DNA of 23,737 nucleotides from NCBI GenBank assembly GCA_964609515.1, contig CAZSTZ010000094.1:1-23737 (forward strand). Direction: 5' to 3'. Position 1 is the stretch's first letter. Each line of letters opens with the position of its first letter. Position numbers and translations under genes: made by a program. Source of the stretch: CALKCV01 sp964609515. GTDB lineage: Bacteria; Cyanobacteriota; Cyanobacteriia; Cyanobacteriales; Microcoleaceae. The notes beneath the pieces are model-generated. The model was not told where the DNA came from. It ran no database searches and saw only the letters and a list, made by a program, of their open reading frames with translations. Positions 23,658-23,737 of the stretch are shown here, in pieces.

Positions 23658-23737
23658 AGAAACCCGGTTTTCTAGTCGGCCCAGAAACCCGGTTTTCTAG
23701 TCGGCCCAGAAACCCGGTTTTCTAGTCGGCCCAGAAA
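23658..23737. repeat. 25-bp tandem repeat containing AAACCCGG
   Basis: The 25-bp unit AGAAACCCGGTTTTCTAGTC plus GGCCC starts at 23658, 23683 and 23708. A fourth copy begins at 23733 and is cut by the window end. Units are identical and have no spacers. The AGAAACCCGGTTTTCT part is itself palindromic and related to the hairpin family at 9180 and 20822. Confidence 0.9.

Noticed and set aside
23658..23737. Regular 25-bp units as a CRISPR array
   Set aside because: The units are directly adjacent and identical, with no variable spacers, and no cas gene is present. It is a simple tandem repeat.

Overview
The window looks like a filamentous cyanobacterium of the Oscillatoria/Microcoleus kind. The evidence is the HIP1 octamer GCGATCGC scattered through the genes (for example at 2377 and 2529), cyanobacteria-specific families (DUF1822 with its sigma-like partner, a G/H-type pilin-like protein, an NdbB-type quinone reductase), and interspersed repeats of kinds common in these genomes. 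It is a draft scaffold with four runs of exactly 100 N (2650-2749, 4505-4604, 16747-16846, 21859-21958). At least one of these, inside a kinase gene, is an assembly artefact.

Layout. 1-2645 (+ strand): heptamer repeat, a type IV pilin-like protein, a 52-bp palindrome, then a sigma-like factor and a DUF1822 protein as a pair. 2825-5827 (- strand): HAD hydrolase, SPFH membrane protein and NdbB-type oxidoreductase, separated by hairpin repeats and gaps. 5931-21745 (- strand): a continuous 16-kb accessory block of thirteen genes all read in one direction. 21978-23258 (- strand): seryl-tRNA synthetase serS. The right end holds a candidate small RNA with terminator and a 25-bp tandem repeat.

The accessory block, in order of transcription (right to left), holds: a DUF4160/DUF2442 pair; a small unknown protein; a DUF3696 ATPase translationally coupled to a PIN-domain protein; a TerY-like vWA protein; a Ser/Thr kinase with zinc ribbon; an Upf1-like SF1 helicase; a winged-helix/HEPN protein with an intact RNxxxH RNase motif; a coiled-coil McrB-like AAA+ protein; a DUF2357-like protein with C-terminal zinc ribbons in the McrC position; and a CdiA-CT-type tRNase with a SitI3-like immunity protein ending in a ribbon-helix-helix-like tail.

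The central six genes (7003-18822) match the parts list of the CoCoNuT class of type IV restriction systems (coiled-coil McrB, McrC-like partner, HEPN RNase, Upf1-like helicase) joined to a TerY-kinase signalling module. My working model is a defence superoperon: the vWA/kinase pair senses or licenses, the McrB-like motor with its DUF2357 partner and the helicase handle nucleic acid, and the HEPN protein cuts RNA. The flanking ATPase-PIN pair and the tRNase-immunity pair may be separate modules or further, more drastic effectors. Domain calls rest on motifs read by eye, and the functional model is inference.
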